Below are positions 25,614-32,640 of a stretch of 59,900 nucleotides of DNA, piece by piece (positions within the stretch are counted from its first letter, which is position 1; every line of letters begins with the position of its first letter). Made by a program: the position numbers and the translations under genes. The stretch lies in NCBI RefSeq assembly GCF_007004065.1, contig NZ_VFSV01000020.1:1-59900 (forward strand). The letters are read 5' to 3'. Origin of the DNA: Palleronia caenipelagi. Lineage in GTDB: Bacteria > Pseudomonadota > Alphaproteobacteria > Rhodobacterales > Rhodobacteraceae. The notes below the pieces were generated by a model. It did not search any database, was not told where the DNA came from, and saw only the letters and a list, made by a program, of their open reading frames with translations.

Positions 25614-28600
25614 TCAACAACCAGCGTGGCCTTTGGCCTCTTTGAGCAGGCTGGCCAATTCGTTGAACCCTTGTGAAAGTGCAACTTCCGCGGCGGTTGC
25701 GCCCAAACCACTATGCCTTCTCAGAGGATCAGCACCGGCGCGGAGCAAGACGGAAACGACATCAGTCTGACCATTGGCGGCTGCAACCAGCAATGGCCAG
25801 CTCGCATTTTTCGTGTTGGCTTTTTCTATATCCGCGCCGGCGGCGAGCAGTGCGTCCACCACGGCGGCATGGCCCTGCAGCGCGGCCAGAAGCAGCGGGA
25901 AGGTGCCCCTCTGCTCATTGGCTCTGTTCACCTCCACGCCGGCGGCGAGCAGCGCGTCCACCACGGCGGCATGGCCCTCCTGCGCGGCCTGAAGCAGCGG
26001 CAAGGTGCCGTTCTGCTCATTGGCTCTGTTTACCTCCGCGCCGGCGGCGAGCAGCGCGTCCACCACGGCGGCATGGCCCTGCTGTGCGGCCAGAATCAGC
26101 GGCAAGGTGCCGTTCTGCTCATTGGCTCTGTTCACCTCCGCGCCGGCGGCGAGCAGCGCGTCCACCACGGCGGCATGGCCCTCCTGCGCGGCCTGAAGCA
26201 GCGGGAACAGGCCGTTCTGCTCATCAATCTGGTTCACCTCCGCGCCGGCGGCGAGCAGCGCGTCCACCACGGCGGCATGGCCATTGTGCGCGGCCATAAG
26301 CAGCGGGAACGGGCCGTTCTGCTCATTGGCTCTGTTCACCTCCGCGCCGGCGGCGAGCAGCGCGTCCACCACGGCGGCATGGCCCTCCTGCGCGGCCATA
26401 AGCAGCGGGAAGGTGCCGTTCTGCTCATTGGCTCTGTTCACCTCCGCGCCGGCGGCCAGCAGCGCGTCCACCACGGCGGCATGGCCATTCTCCGCGGCCA
26501 TAAGCAGCGGGAACGGGCTGTTCTGCTCAATGGCTCTGTTCACCTCCGCGCCGGTGGCGAGCAGCGCGTCCACCACGGCGGCATGGCCCTCCTGCGCGGC
26601 CATAAGCAGCGGGAAGGTGCCGTTTTGCTCATTGGCTCTGTTCACCTCCGCGCCGGCGGCGAGCAGCGCGTCCACCACGGCGGCATGGCCATTCTCCGCG
26701 GCCATAAGCAGCGGGAACGGGCCGTCCTGCTCATCAATCTGGTTCACCTTCGCGCCGGCGGCGAGCAGCGCGTCCACCACGCCGGCATGGCCCTCCTGCG
26801 CGGCCATAAGCAGCGGGAACAGGCCGTTCTGCTCATTGGCTCTGTTCACCTCCGCGCCGGCGGCGAGCAGCGCGTCCACCACGGCGGCATGGCCATTCTG
26901 CGCGGCCATAAGCAGCGGGAAGGTGCCGCTCTGCTCATTGGCTCTGTTCACCTCCGCGCCGGCGGCGAGCAGCGCGTCCACCACGGCGGCATGGCCATTC
27001 TGCGCGGCCAGAAGCAGCGGGAAGGTGCCGGATTTTTCATGACAATCGTCCGCGTTGATCCCCTGCGATAGCAGTAGCTGCACGCCGCTGACGTAACCGA
27101 TTTCCGACGCAACAATCAGCCCTGACCCAGATGATGCGCCAAGAAGCGTGGACAGCGGCGCGGGCACCGTGCCGCAGAACAGCTTTGCTGCACCTGTATG
27201 ACGGGGAAAATCATCGGCCAAGCGGCCAAGAAAGCCCAGATAGGACATGACATCGAGCGTTGCCGCGTCTGTTGTCAGTTGATCCGGACGGACCGTTCCA
27301 AGCTCGCTGGACAGCTCGGCGCAAACCTGAAACTCCGCAACGATGTCCGGGCTTCTGGCCTCAATCCTATCACCATCCGCCCCACCATACCCGCAAAGCC
27401 GGGCGGCAGCATCCCTCGTGTTGTCCGGGAAGTTTTGAAGTTCGTAAAATTCGAGCAAGGCGGTTTCGCCAGCGTGACGTTCCTTGAGGCTCCTAACGAG
27501 GTCTCTGGACACATCTACCCCACCGATCATGTTTGCCAGCAGTGCGAGATTCCTGGCCCCCTTTCCGGGGGCTTCTGCCATATGGCTCTGCTCGTCATTC
27601 AGCAATCGTCCGAGGATATCGTCGAGCGTCAACGCCCCATCAGACGGCTTGTAAGTTTCTGCAAAGATCATCGCGAACAACGGGCGGGTGCTTTTGCGGT
27701 CCTCGCCCCGATGCAGGAAAGAAAGAAGGGCCCTGCAACCAACTTCATCCAATCGGTCACGCCCGCGCGCGGTTCGCCATTCCTGTGCGATGCTGACCAG
27801 CGTAGTATCACACAAGGGGTCAAGCTGGAGTGGATTTTCTTTCTTGAATACCGTCACGTCGAGCGTGGCCGTATCTGCGGAACTCGCCCCGCTCGCGCGT
27901 AACCAGCTCGTTGCGGAAATTCCATGGTTCGTATCAAACTTGAATGGCGTCCGTTCCAGGATCAGCACTCGAACTGGATGATCAATACTGGGGTTGCCTT
28001 GCTTTATGCGACGCTGAAGACTGGCCATCATTTCAACGAATTGTTTCGCCTTATCCGGAGCTGCGACGTAATCAATGACAAAGAGGGTCGGCTCTTTGAA
28101 CTCGACCGTGTTCCAGTTGAGCTGCGACAGGTCCCGGCGCTGAAGAAAGCCTGCGTGCCATTCTGGTGGTACCTGTTCCAGAAATTCTAGCGCCAAACGA
28201 CTCTTACCCTGACCGCCATCGCCACTCACCTGCCACCAGGACAAGGGTTTATCTGTTTCAATAAAATCTCTTAGGCTCTGGGTTGCGCTTTCCCTACCGA
28301 CAAAGGATGTACCCTGTGCTTCAAAGTTAAGTCGGTTCAGAGCAGCCGGCGAGGCCGCGACATCCTGAAACCGTCGGATCAACGGGACGACATTGGGACC
28401 ACGCTGATTACGTTCTCTATTCAGCTCCTCAAGAAGTGTCTGCAGACTGCGTTTTACGTCCAGGGCATCAGCCTGATGCTGTCGAAAGGTCTGCAATACC
28501 TCAATTTGAAAGATATTGTTGCGCAGGCCTTGATACTCAGGCTGGTTCAGCAGCGCCTTCGTTGCGGCCTCAAACAAGCTCTTCAACTTGGCTTCGAGAG

Positions 28601-28958
28601 CATCTTCTCCCCGATCCAATGGCAAAGCGCCAACGATCTGCACTGCGATTGCGCGGTAAACATCGTCGTTTCGCTCTGCACTGGTCAGAGCGGCGCGAAG
28701 AGTGCCGTCGGATGGCGGTTTAAGCAGATAGGTCGCGTCACTGAGCAAAGCAGTCATACGTTCACGCTCGGCCTCGGAAAAGGCGAGGTGCGTTTCGAGC
28801 TGCGCAAGATCCAGTTTCAGCCTCTTGCTAGCATTTCTGCCAAGAATTATTGCGGTGCCCGCCCCGATGGCAACATCTTTGCCACCACCCAAAGCGTCTC
28901 CGAGCATCAGGGCGCACAGGCCAACACCCGCTTGCAGCAGACCAATTGCAGCCGACAT
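25614..28958 (-). CDS. STAND-type NTPase with C-terminal ankyrin repeats, candidate anti-phage sensor
   Basis: A 1114-residue protein. Residues 1-40 are hydrophobic and may anchor it in the membrane; residues 45-200 are helical. TSFVGRES near 217-224 precedes a P-loop, GDGGQGKS (246-253), and a Walker B strand TLFVIDY (291-297), as in STAND/NACHT-like ATPases. Residues 642-1049 are twelve 34-residue ankyrin units, with a weak unit before and after. Such proteins oligomerise after ligand binding and often act in phage defence. GGAG sits six bases before the ATG, and the start is 13 bases after the stop of the small ORF upstream. No effector domain is recognised; the N-terminus may be the effector. 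Confidence 0.75.
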   Translation of the reverse strand: MSAAIGLLQAGVGLCALMLGDALGGGKDVAIGAGTAIILGRNASKRLKLDLAQLETHLAFSEAERERMTALLSDATYLLKPPSDGTLRAALTSAERNDDVYRAIAVQIVGALPLDRGEDALEAKLKSLFEAATKALLNQPEYQGLRNNIFQIEVLQTFRQHQADALDVKRSLQTLLEELNRERNQRGPNVVPLIRRFQDVAASPAALNRLNFEAQGTSFVGRESATQSLRDFIETDKPLSWWQVSGDGGQGKSRLALEFLEQVPPEWHAGFLQRRDLSQLNWNTVEFKEPTLFVIDYVAAPDKAKQFVEMMASLQRRIKQGNPSIDHPVRVLILERTPFKFDTNHGISATSWLRASGASSADTATLDVTVFKKENPLQLDPLCDTTLVSIAQEWRTARGRDRLDEVGCRALLSFLHRGEDRKSTRPLFAMIFAETYKPSDGALTLDDILGRLLNDEQSHMAEAPGKGARNLALLANMIGGVDVSRDLVRSLKERHAGETALLEFYELQNFPDNTRDAAARLCGYGGADGDRIEARSPDIVAEFQVCAELSSELGTVRPDQLTTDAATLDVMSYLGFLGRLADDFPRHTGAAKLFCGTVPAPLSTLLGASSGSGLIVASEIGYVSGVQLLLSQGINADDCHEKSGTFPLLLAAQNGHAAVVDALLAAGAEVNRANEQSGTFPLLMAAQNGHAAVVDALLAAGAEVNRANEQNGLFPLLMAAQEGHAGVVDALLAAGAKVNQIDEQDGPFPLLMAAENGHAAVVDALLAAGAEVNRANEQNGTFPLLMAAQEGHAAVVDALLATGAEVNRAIEQNSPFPLLMAAENGHAAVVDALLAAGAEVNRANEQNGTFPLLMAAQEGHAAVVDALLAAGAEVNRANEQNGPFPLLMAAHNGHAAVVDALLAAGAEVNQIDEQNGLFPLLQAAQEGHAAVVDALLAAGAEVNRANEQNGTLPLILAAQQGHAAVVDALLAAGAEVNRANEQNGTLPLLQAAQEGHAAVVDALLAAGVEVNRANEQRGTFPLLLAALQGHAAVVDALLAAGADIEKANTKNASWPLLVAAANGQTDVVSVLLRAGADPLRRHSGLGATAAEVALSQGFNELASLLKEAKGHAGC
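25812..27035 (-). repeat. Twelve tandem 102-bp repeats encoding ankyrin units
   Basis: The segment is exactly twelve units of 102 bp, with high identity even at silent sites. Variation is concentrated at unit positions 2-5, 9, 12-13 and 30-33, for example [10 protein letters not shown] versus [10 protein letters not shown] and NRANE versus NQIDE. The ankyrin consensus core ([16 protein letters not shown]) is nearly invariant. Near-identical tandem units imply recent duplication or gene conversion and expected copy-number change. Confidence 0.9.
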
Positions 28959-28971
28959 TATGGACTCCGCA

Positions 28972-29226
28972 CTACGCTTTCTGATACACGCTAGGAGAGA
29001 TTATGCTTTTTTGTAAACACCAACCGTTATCTTCCTCGGCGCGCTCGTTCCAAAGATAAAAGCGGATTCCAAGGTCCTGCTCCGAGTACTCCTGTCCTTC
29101 AGAACATCGCTGATAACTTGCAATTGTCGGATGGGCTGTTCCAAAAAAGGGGCGCTGCGTCAGTTCTCCTAAAATCTTGCAGCATGGCAGCAAACGACTG
29201 GTTTCCGCCGCGCCTAGCCGCACCAC
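28972..29226 (-). CDS. Small hypothetical protein between nuclease and NTPase
   Basis: An 84-residue frame whose GTG overlaps the nuclease stop and whose stop lies 13 bases before the NTPase start. The sequence (HPTIASYQRCSEGQEYSEQD, then YLWNERAEEDNGWCLQK) is hydrophilic and matches no family I know. The start is uncertain; a purine-rich site (TAGGAGA) lies inside the frame. It is kept because the tight spacing on both sides fits one operon. Confidence 0.4.
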   Translation of the reverse strand: MVRLGAAETSRLLPCCKILGELTQRPFFGTAHPTIASYQRCSEGQEYSEQDLGIRFYLWNERAEEDNGWCLQKSIISPSVYQKA

Positions 29227-29543
29227 TTTGCCGTCTTACCCGATTTGGCCAAGCGACGATCTCGAAGAACCTCGGCTATGTCGCGCCCATCGAAGGTATA
29301 GAGGATCCCCAAATCTCGACCATACCCACCATTTCCTCTCCCGATGATACACAACTTTCCCGGCATGGACGCTCTGACGATCGCAGTGGCCCGCGCGCCC
29401 AACTTGGCCTCCTCGCGACACTCAGGCCGCCACGTTTCTGGTGCGTCAAAGGGTTGATCTCCGACACCGGTCAACCTGACATTTCCCATGTCTCCCCTGA
29501 CGGTATCACCGTCGACCACCATGGATGCGATGATCGCTATCAT
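29214..29543 (-). CDS. Staphylococcal nuclease-like protein (SNase fold)
   Basis: A 109-residue protein beginning with a short hydrophobic segment (MIAIIASM), followed by the SNase core VDGDTVRGDMGNVRLTGV, an acidic loop with DAPETW, and GRDIAEVLRDRRLAKSGK near the end, closing with KWCG. These are the usual calcium-binding and catalytic regions of thermonuclease-family enzymes. The hydrophobic start suggests export or membrane attachment. A GTG at 29579 would add 12 residues. It lies in the leftward unit behind the phage repressor, so it is probably made in the lysogen. Whether it is active is not known. Confidence 0.75.
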   Translation of the reverse strand: MIAIIASMVVDGDTVRGDMGNVRLTGVGDQPFDAPETWRPECREEAKLGARATAIVRASMPGKLCIIGRGNGGYGRDLGILYTFDGRDIAEVLRDRRLAKSGKTAKWCG

Positions 29544-29554
29544 GATGATGCAAT

Positions 29555-29716
29555 TCACTCCCTTGCCCGATGTCCCCACCAGAGCACTTTGCCCACGACC
29601 TGAAGGTCGGCGAGCTCGGGGCCGGTTCGGTATTCGGGCGGATGATCAGGATTGTCGCACGATATTTTATACGTGTCTTCCGGTAGGCGCTCGATACGCT
29701 GTCGCGGGAACTTCAT
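29555..29716 (-). pseudogene. Orphan C-terminal fragment of a second S24 (LexA/CI-like) repressor
   Basis: The ATG overlaps the repressor stop (ATGA) and opens a 53-residue frame. Its sequence KISCDNPDHPPEYRTG and then LQVVGKVLWWGHR corresponds to the last 40 residues of the adjacent repressor (KSDNPDQQKYPLEYATG and QGIVGQVVWSGHK) and to S24 peptidases in general. The HTH, the catalytic Ser and the rest of the domain are missing. It looks like the end of an older repressor left after the immunity region was replaced. A regulatory role for the peptide cannot be ruled out. Confidence 0.7.
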
Positions 29717-30414
29717 GTCCATTTATGCCCTGACCATACAACCTGCCCTACAATGCCCTGTGAGATGGCGTTCATCCGCTCGCCCGTCGCGTATTCGAGA
29801 GGGTATTTTTGCTGATCTGGGTTGTCGGACTTAATCACGATCGCAGCTCCTGGGATTACTTCGAGCCGCTTCAGTCGTGTACCTTTATCCGGATCATTGA
29901 ACCCATAGATCCGCCCATTGCGGATCTCGCGCCGAGCGCGGTCGATCATGATCAGGTCGCCCTCGTAAATGCTGGGCTCCATGCTGGCGCCCTTCACCCC
30001 GATCAGTACGCATCTCGCCGGGTTGATCCCGTTTTGAGAAAGCCACTTCCTTGAGAAGGCGAGACGGTCGATCACCGGCGCTTCATCGAGATTGATAAAG
30101 CCGTCCCCACCCTCAGCCTGAGCATCACTGCGAACGACGGTCGCAAAGTCTGGCTCGTCTCCCGCGAGATCGGGGGGCGGGGTGGTTTCGCGTGGCGGAC
30201 CGATAGTGAAATCAAGACCGAGCGCGTCGATTATCTCCGCGACCGTGTCTATCCTTGGCCGACGCGCTAGACCCTTCTGAGCATCAAGTCTCAGCACATT
30301 CCTAATTGTGCCTTCTTTCAAGCCGAAACGCTGCTCAGCTGCACTAGGCTTTAGATCAAGCGCCACTAGGCGCGCTTCCAAAGCACTTCGGAAATCTTCT
30401 GCAATGCCCATCAT
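29713..30414 (-). CDS. Phage repressor, S24/LexA-like autoprotease
   Basis: A 233-residue repressor in the position of Mu c. Residues 20-50 hold a helix-turn-helix (SAAEQRFGLKEGTIRNVLR). The C-terminal half is an S24 peptidase with Ser144 in GASMEPS and Lys182 in TRLKRLEV, the same spacing as the LexA dyad. It should therefore cleave itself after DNA damage and induce the prophage, unlike Mu c, which has no such domain. It reads away from the early operon, with the shared operator between them. Two ATGs in tandem at the start are both possible. The stop overlaps the following fragment. Confidence 0.9.
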   Translation of the reverse strand: MMGIAEDFRSALEARLVALDLKPSAAEQRFGLKEGTIRNVLRLDAQKGLARRPRIDTVAEIIDALGLDFTIGPPRETTPPPDLAGDEPDFATVVRSDAQAEGGDGFINLDEAPVIDRLAFSRKWLSQNGINPARCVLIGVKGASMEPSIYEGDLIMIDRARREIRNGRIYGFNDPDKGTRLKRLEVIPGAAIVIKSDNPDQQKYPLEYATGERMNAISQGIVGQVVWSGHKWT

Positions 30415-30488
30415 GGTAAACTAACCAAAAACAAACCCGTTGACGAATGATATAAATACCATAATAATGTTTGGTAAATATATCGGGT
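30412..30488. promoter_or_regulatory. Divergent operator and early promoter region
   Basis: An AT-rich stretch between repressor and early genes. A rightward promoter fits TTGACG (30440-30445), 16 bases, then TAATAA (30462-30467). Two dyads with the same arms overlap the region: TGGT-N6-ACCA next to the repressor start and TACCA-N10-TGGTA over the -10 box. They are likely repressor or Ner-type operator half-sites. The leftward repressor promoter is not obvious. Confidence 0.6.
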
Positions 30489-30743
30489 ATGTCAATGACT
30501 GAAGAAGATCTGGTGAAGCTGGCAACTGCCTATAGCGAGCACCGTGGATTAAAACTCACAACACTTGGACGGTATGTCGTTGATGACGGCAGCTTTTTTG
30601 TCGGTCTCAGGGCGCAAAAAACCTGCACTGTCCGCCGCGCTAACCACGTCATTTCTTGGTTCTCCAAGCGCTGGCCACCGGACTTGGAATGGCCCTGCGG
30701 TGTGCTCCGTCTTTCAGAGCAAAAGGATCAGTGTGATGAGTAA
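30489..30743 (+). CDS. Small early regulator, probable Ner-like HTH protein
   Basis: An 84-residue protein, first gene of the rightward early operon. Its core LATAYSEHRGLKLTTLGRYVVDDGSFFVGLRAQ followed by RRANHVISWFSKRWP fits a small HTH-like protein common in Rhodobacterales prophages. The frame is open from a TTG at 30471, but that codon would lie upstream of the expected transcript start, so the ATG at 30489 is used. In Mu the equivalent gene is ner, which turns down both early and repressor transcription. The role is inferred from position. Confidence 0.55.
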   Translation: MSMTEEDLVKLATAYSEHRGLKLTTLGRYVVDDGSFFVGLRAQKTCTVRRANHVISWFSKRWPPDLEWPCGVLRLSEQKDQCDE

Positions 30744-30951
30744 TTTCCCAGCCCCCACACCGCACGAGCGCCCGCTGCTGGAGCAGCTGCGCGCTGTCTC
30801 CTCCAGCCTGACCGAGGCCGAGCGTCTGCGTCTGGCGCAGGAGTGGGTGATTGGCGCGCAGGAGCCTGCCAGCGCCATCGTGCTGCGGCGGATCAAAGAG
30901 AATGCCGCTTACGCCGCACATGATCTGGCTCAGCCGACGGGGCGCTACTGA
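30736..30951 (+). CDS. Small early protein, hypothetical
   Basis: A 71-residue protein starting at the ATG that overlaps the previous stop (ATGAGTAA). It is helical and Glu/Ala-rich, with EQLRAVSSSLTEAERLRLAQEW near the N-terminus. No family recognised. It is the second gene of a tightly packed early operon of Mu-like type. Confidence 0.6.
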   Translation: MSNFPAPTPHERPLLEQLRAVSSSLTEAERLRLAQEWVIGAQEPASAIVLRRIKENAAYAAHDLAQPTGRY

Positions 30952-31139
30952 TGCGCCGTTTTGTTGCCTCGCGGGTGGTGCGGTTCAGCTCCGTCACCGC
31001 CCGTCACCTGCCCGGCCGGGAGGATCTCCCGAACGAGGAGCCCGGCCGGGCCTTTTCGATCCTCGTGGATGCGCTGGGGCTCCTGTGCCTCTGCGCGATC
31101 CTGCTGGGTTCACTGGCTCTTGAATGGGGGTTTCAATGA
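30951..31139 (+). CDS. Small membrane protein, hypothetical
   Basis: A 62-residue protein sharing one base with the previous stop. Residues 38-58 (LVDALGLLCLCAILLGSLAL) form one transmembrane helix; the N-terminal part is basic and would be cytoplasmic. Function unknown. Confidence 0.6.
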   Translation: MRRFVASRVVRFSSVTARHLPGREDLPNEEPGRAFSILVDALGLLCLCAILLGSLALEWGFQ

Positions 31140-31372
31140 CCTTTTACCAATCCGCCGATCCGCTCGATCTGTTTGATCAGCTCGACACCGCGTTGACGCG
31201 CATGATGGCCCTGCGGCTGCAACACGCGAGCGGTCTGGACGATGCCGGGATGCACCAGACCTTTGACGAGGCGACCGGCGCGGCGGTCAACGCCTGGGCG
31301 GAGATGGCCGCCCGCGATCTGACGCAGGACCTGCGCGATATGATGGCGGCGACCTACGGGGGGCGACCGTGA
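31136..31372 (+). CDS. Small early protein, hypothetical
   Basis: A 78-residue, mostly helical acidic protein (LDLFDQLDTALTRMMALRL) whose ATG overlaps the preceding stop. No family recognised. It continues the chain of overlapping early genes. Confidence 0.6.
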   Translation: MTFYQSADPLDLFDQLDTALTRMMALRLQHASGLDDAGMHQTFDEATGAAVNAWAEMAARDLTQDLRDMMAATYGGRP

Positions 31373-31503
31373 TGGCGTGCACCCCGAACCGCACCGATGG
31401 TGACAGGACCGATGGGACCGTTGTCCACGCGCTGATCTTCGTCGCCGGCCTCCTGCTGGGCGCCCTGCTGACGGGGCTTATCGTGGTGGAGGCTCTCATA
31501 TGA
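31372..31503 (+). CDS. Tiny membrane protein, 43 residues
   Basis: The ATG overlaps the previous stop as TGATG, and the stop overlaps the next ATG, so the frame is fully embedded in the operon. The product has a hydrophilic start (MACTPNRTDGDRTDG) and a single hydrophobic helix with LIFVAGLLLGALLTGL. The coupling at both ends is the main reason to accept so short a gene. Confidence 0.6.
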   Translation: MACTPNRTDGDRTDGTVVHALIFVAGLLLGALLTGLIVVEALI

Positions 31504-31784
31504 TGCCCTCGACAGGATTTTTCGCGGACTTTCGCACATCCGGCACGCGCCAGCTTCTGCGCGACCCGGTGACGGGCCGCTACCTTCACATGTCGGGTCG
31601 TGGCACCACGCCCCGCCGGGTCTGGGCATGGTCCGGAACCGCCGATCAGGCCGCTGCCATGAAGCGGGTGGCCTTAAACGCCCGGGGTGAGCCGTGGCCT
31701 TATGTATTGATCCGCGAGCCGTTGAGCGGGGACACGGAACTGTCCGGCTGGCCTGCTGAGAGCGAGGTCACCGATGGCCGCTGA
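31500..31784 (+). CDS. Small early protein, hypothetical
   Basis: A 94-residue basic protein with TRQLLRDPVTGRYLHMSGRG and a Trp-rich middle (RRVWAWSGTADQAAAMK). No family recognised. It overlaps the tiny membrane gene before it and the ParB-like gene after it. Confidence 0.6.
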   Translation: MMPSTGFFADFRTSGTRQLLRDPVTGRYLHMSGRGTTPRRVWAWSGTADQAAAMKRVALNARGEPWPYVLIREPLSGDTELSGWPAESEVTDGR

Positions 31785-32640
31785 GCAGATCAAATCCGTC
31801 ACCGCGCTCCCGGTGGAGGGCATCCATGTTGAGGACCGGCTGCGCGACACCAGCGAGGCCGGGGTCGAGGCGATCATGGCGTCGATCCGGGATCTGGGGG
31901 TGATGAAAGACCCGATCCATGTGCGCAAGGTGCGCCACCAGGAGAACCGGCTGGTGCTGATGGCCGGGGCGCACCGGCTGGAGGCAGCGAAGCGGCTGGG
32001 CTGGGACGAGGTCCCGGCGACGCTCTGGACCTGCAACGACGCTTTCGCCCGGCTGATGGAGATCGACGACAACCTCGCCTCGGCCGAGCTCACACCGCTC
32101 GATAACGCCGTGTTCCTCGCCGAGCGCAAGCGGCTCTATGAGGAGGAGTTCCCAGAGACGCGGGCCGGTGTGGCCGGAGCTTTGCACAAAAATTGTGCAA
32201 CGGACATGATGTCCGTTGCAGCTTTCGCGACCACCACCGCCGAGAAATTCGGTCTCTCGGAGCGCCATGTGCGGCGGATGGTGTCGGCGGGCGCGCGGAT
32301 CACGTCTGACGAAGCGCGGCATTTGCGGCAGGCGCCGCGCCCGGTGACGCTGGCCGATCTGCAGACCATCGGTGGCATCCCGGATGACGACAGGCGGGCC
32401 GAGGTGATCCGCCGGATGGCCGTCGGCGAGGCGAAGAACGCCAGCGATGCGCTGAACGCCATGAAGGCGGAAGCGCTGGGCGCGATGATCGAGACCCCGG
32501 ATGACATCATGTTCCGCAAGCTGGCGGGCAACTGGCGTCGGGCGGGCATGCGGGCAAAGCGCCGGTTCGTGGCGCAGGAGCTGACGGAACTGGCCCGGCT
32601 GGTGGCAGAGGCGCAAGCCGGAGGGGGCAGCGATGACTGA
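31774..32640 (+). CDS. ParB-like nuclease/partition-domain protein
   Basis: A 288-residue protein with a ParB N-terminal domain: ARLRDT-like opening, MASIRDLGVMKDPIHVRKV, then the signature LMAGAHRLEAAKRLGWDEVPATL (about residues 62-84). A putative HTH follows (TAEKFGLSERHVRRMVS, residues 153-169). ParB-like proteins of this size are common just upstream of the transposase in alphaproteobacterial Mu-like phages. A role in DNA binding or transposition control is likely; partitioning is unlikely for an integrated phage. It overlaps the transposase gene by eight bases. Confidence 0.75.
   Translation: MAAEQIKSVTALPVEGIHVEDRLRDTSEAGVEAIMASIRDLGVMKDPIHVRKVRHQENRLVLMAGAHRLEAAKRLGWDEVPATLWTCNDAFARLMEIDDNLASAELTPLDNAVFLAERKRLYEEEFPETRAGVAGALHKNCATDMMSVAAFATTTAEKFGLSERHVRRMVSAGARITSDEARHLRQAPRPVTLADLQTIGGIPDDDRRAEVIRRMAVGEAKNASDALNAMKAEALGAMIETPDDIMFRKLAGNWRRAGMRAKRRFVAQELTELARLVAEAQAGGGSDD

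Noticed and set aside
25812-27035. Possible CRISPR array
   Set aside because: The periodic repeats are 102-bp coding units without spacers; they are ankyrin repeats.
25713-27071. A 452-residue repetitive plus-strand frame opposite the NTPase
   Set aside because: Its repeats ([16 protein letters not shown]) are the antisense of the ankyrin units, which have the clear domain match.
30471-30488. TTG start for the first early gene
   Set aside because: It lies between the -10 box and the expected transcript start; the ATG at 30489 is more likely.
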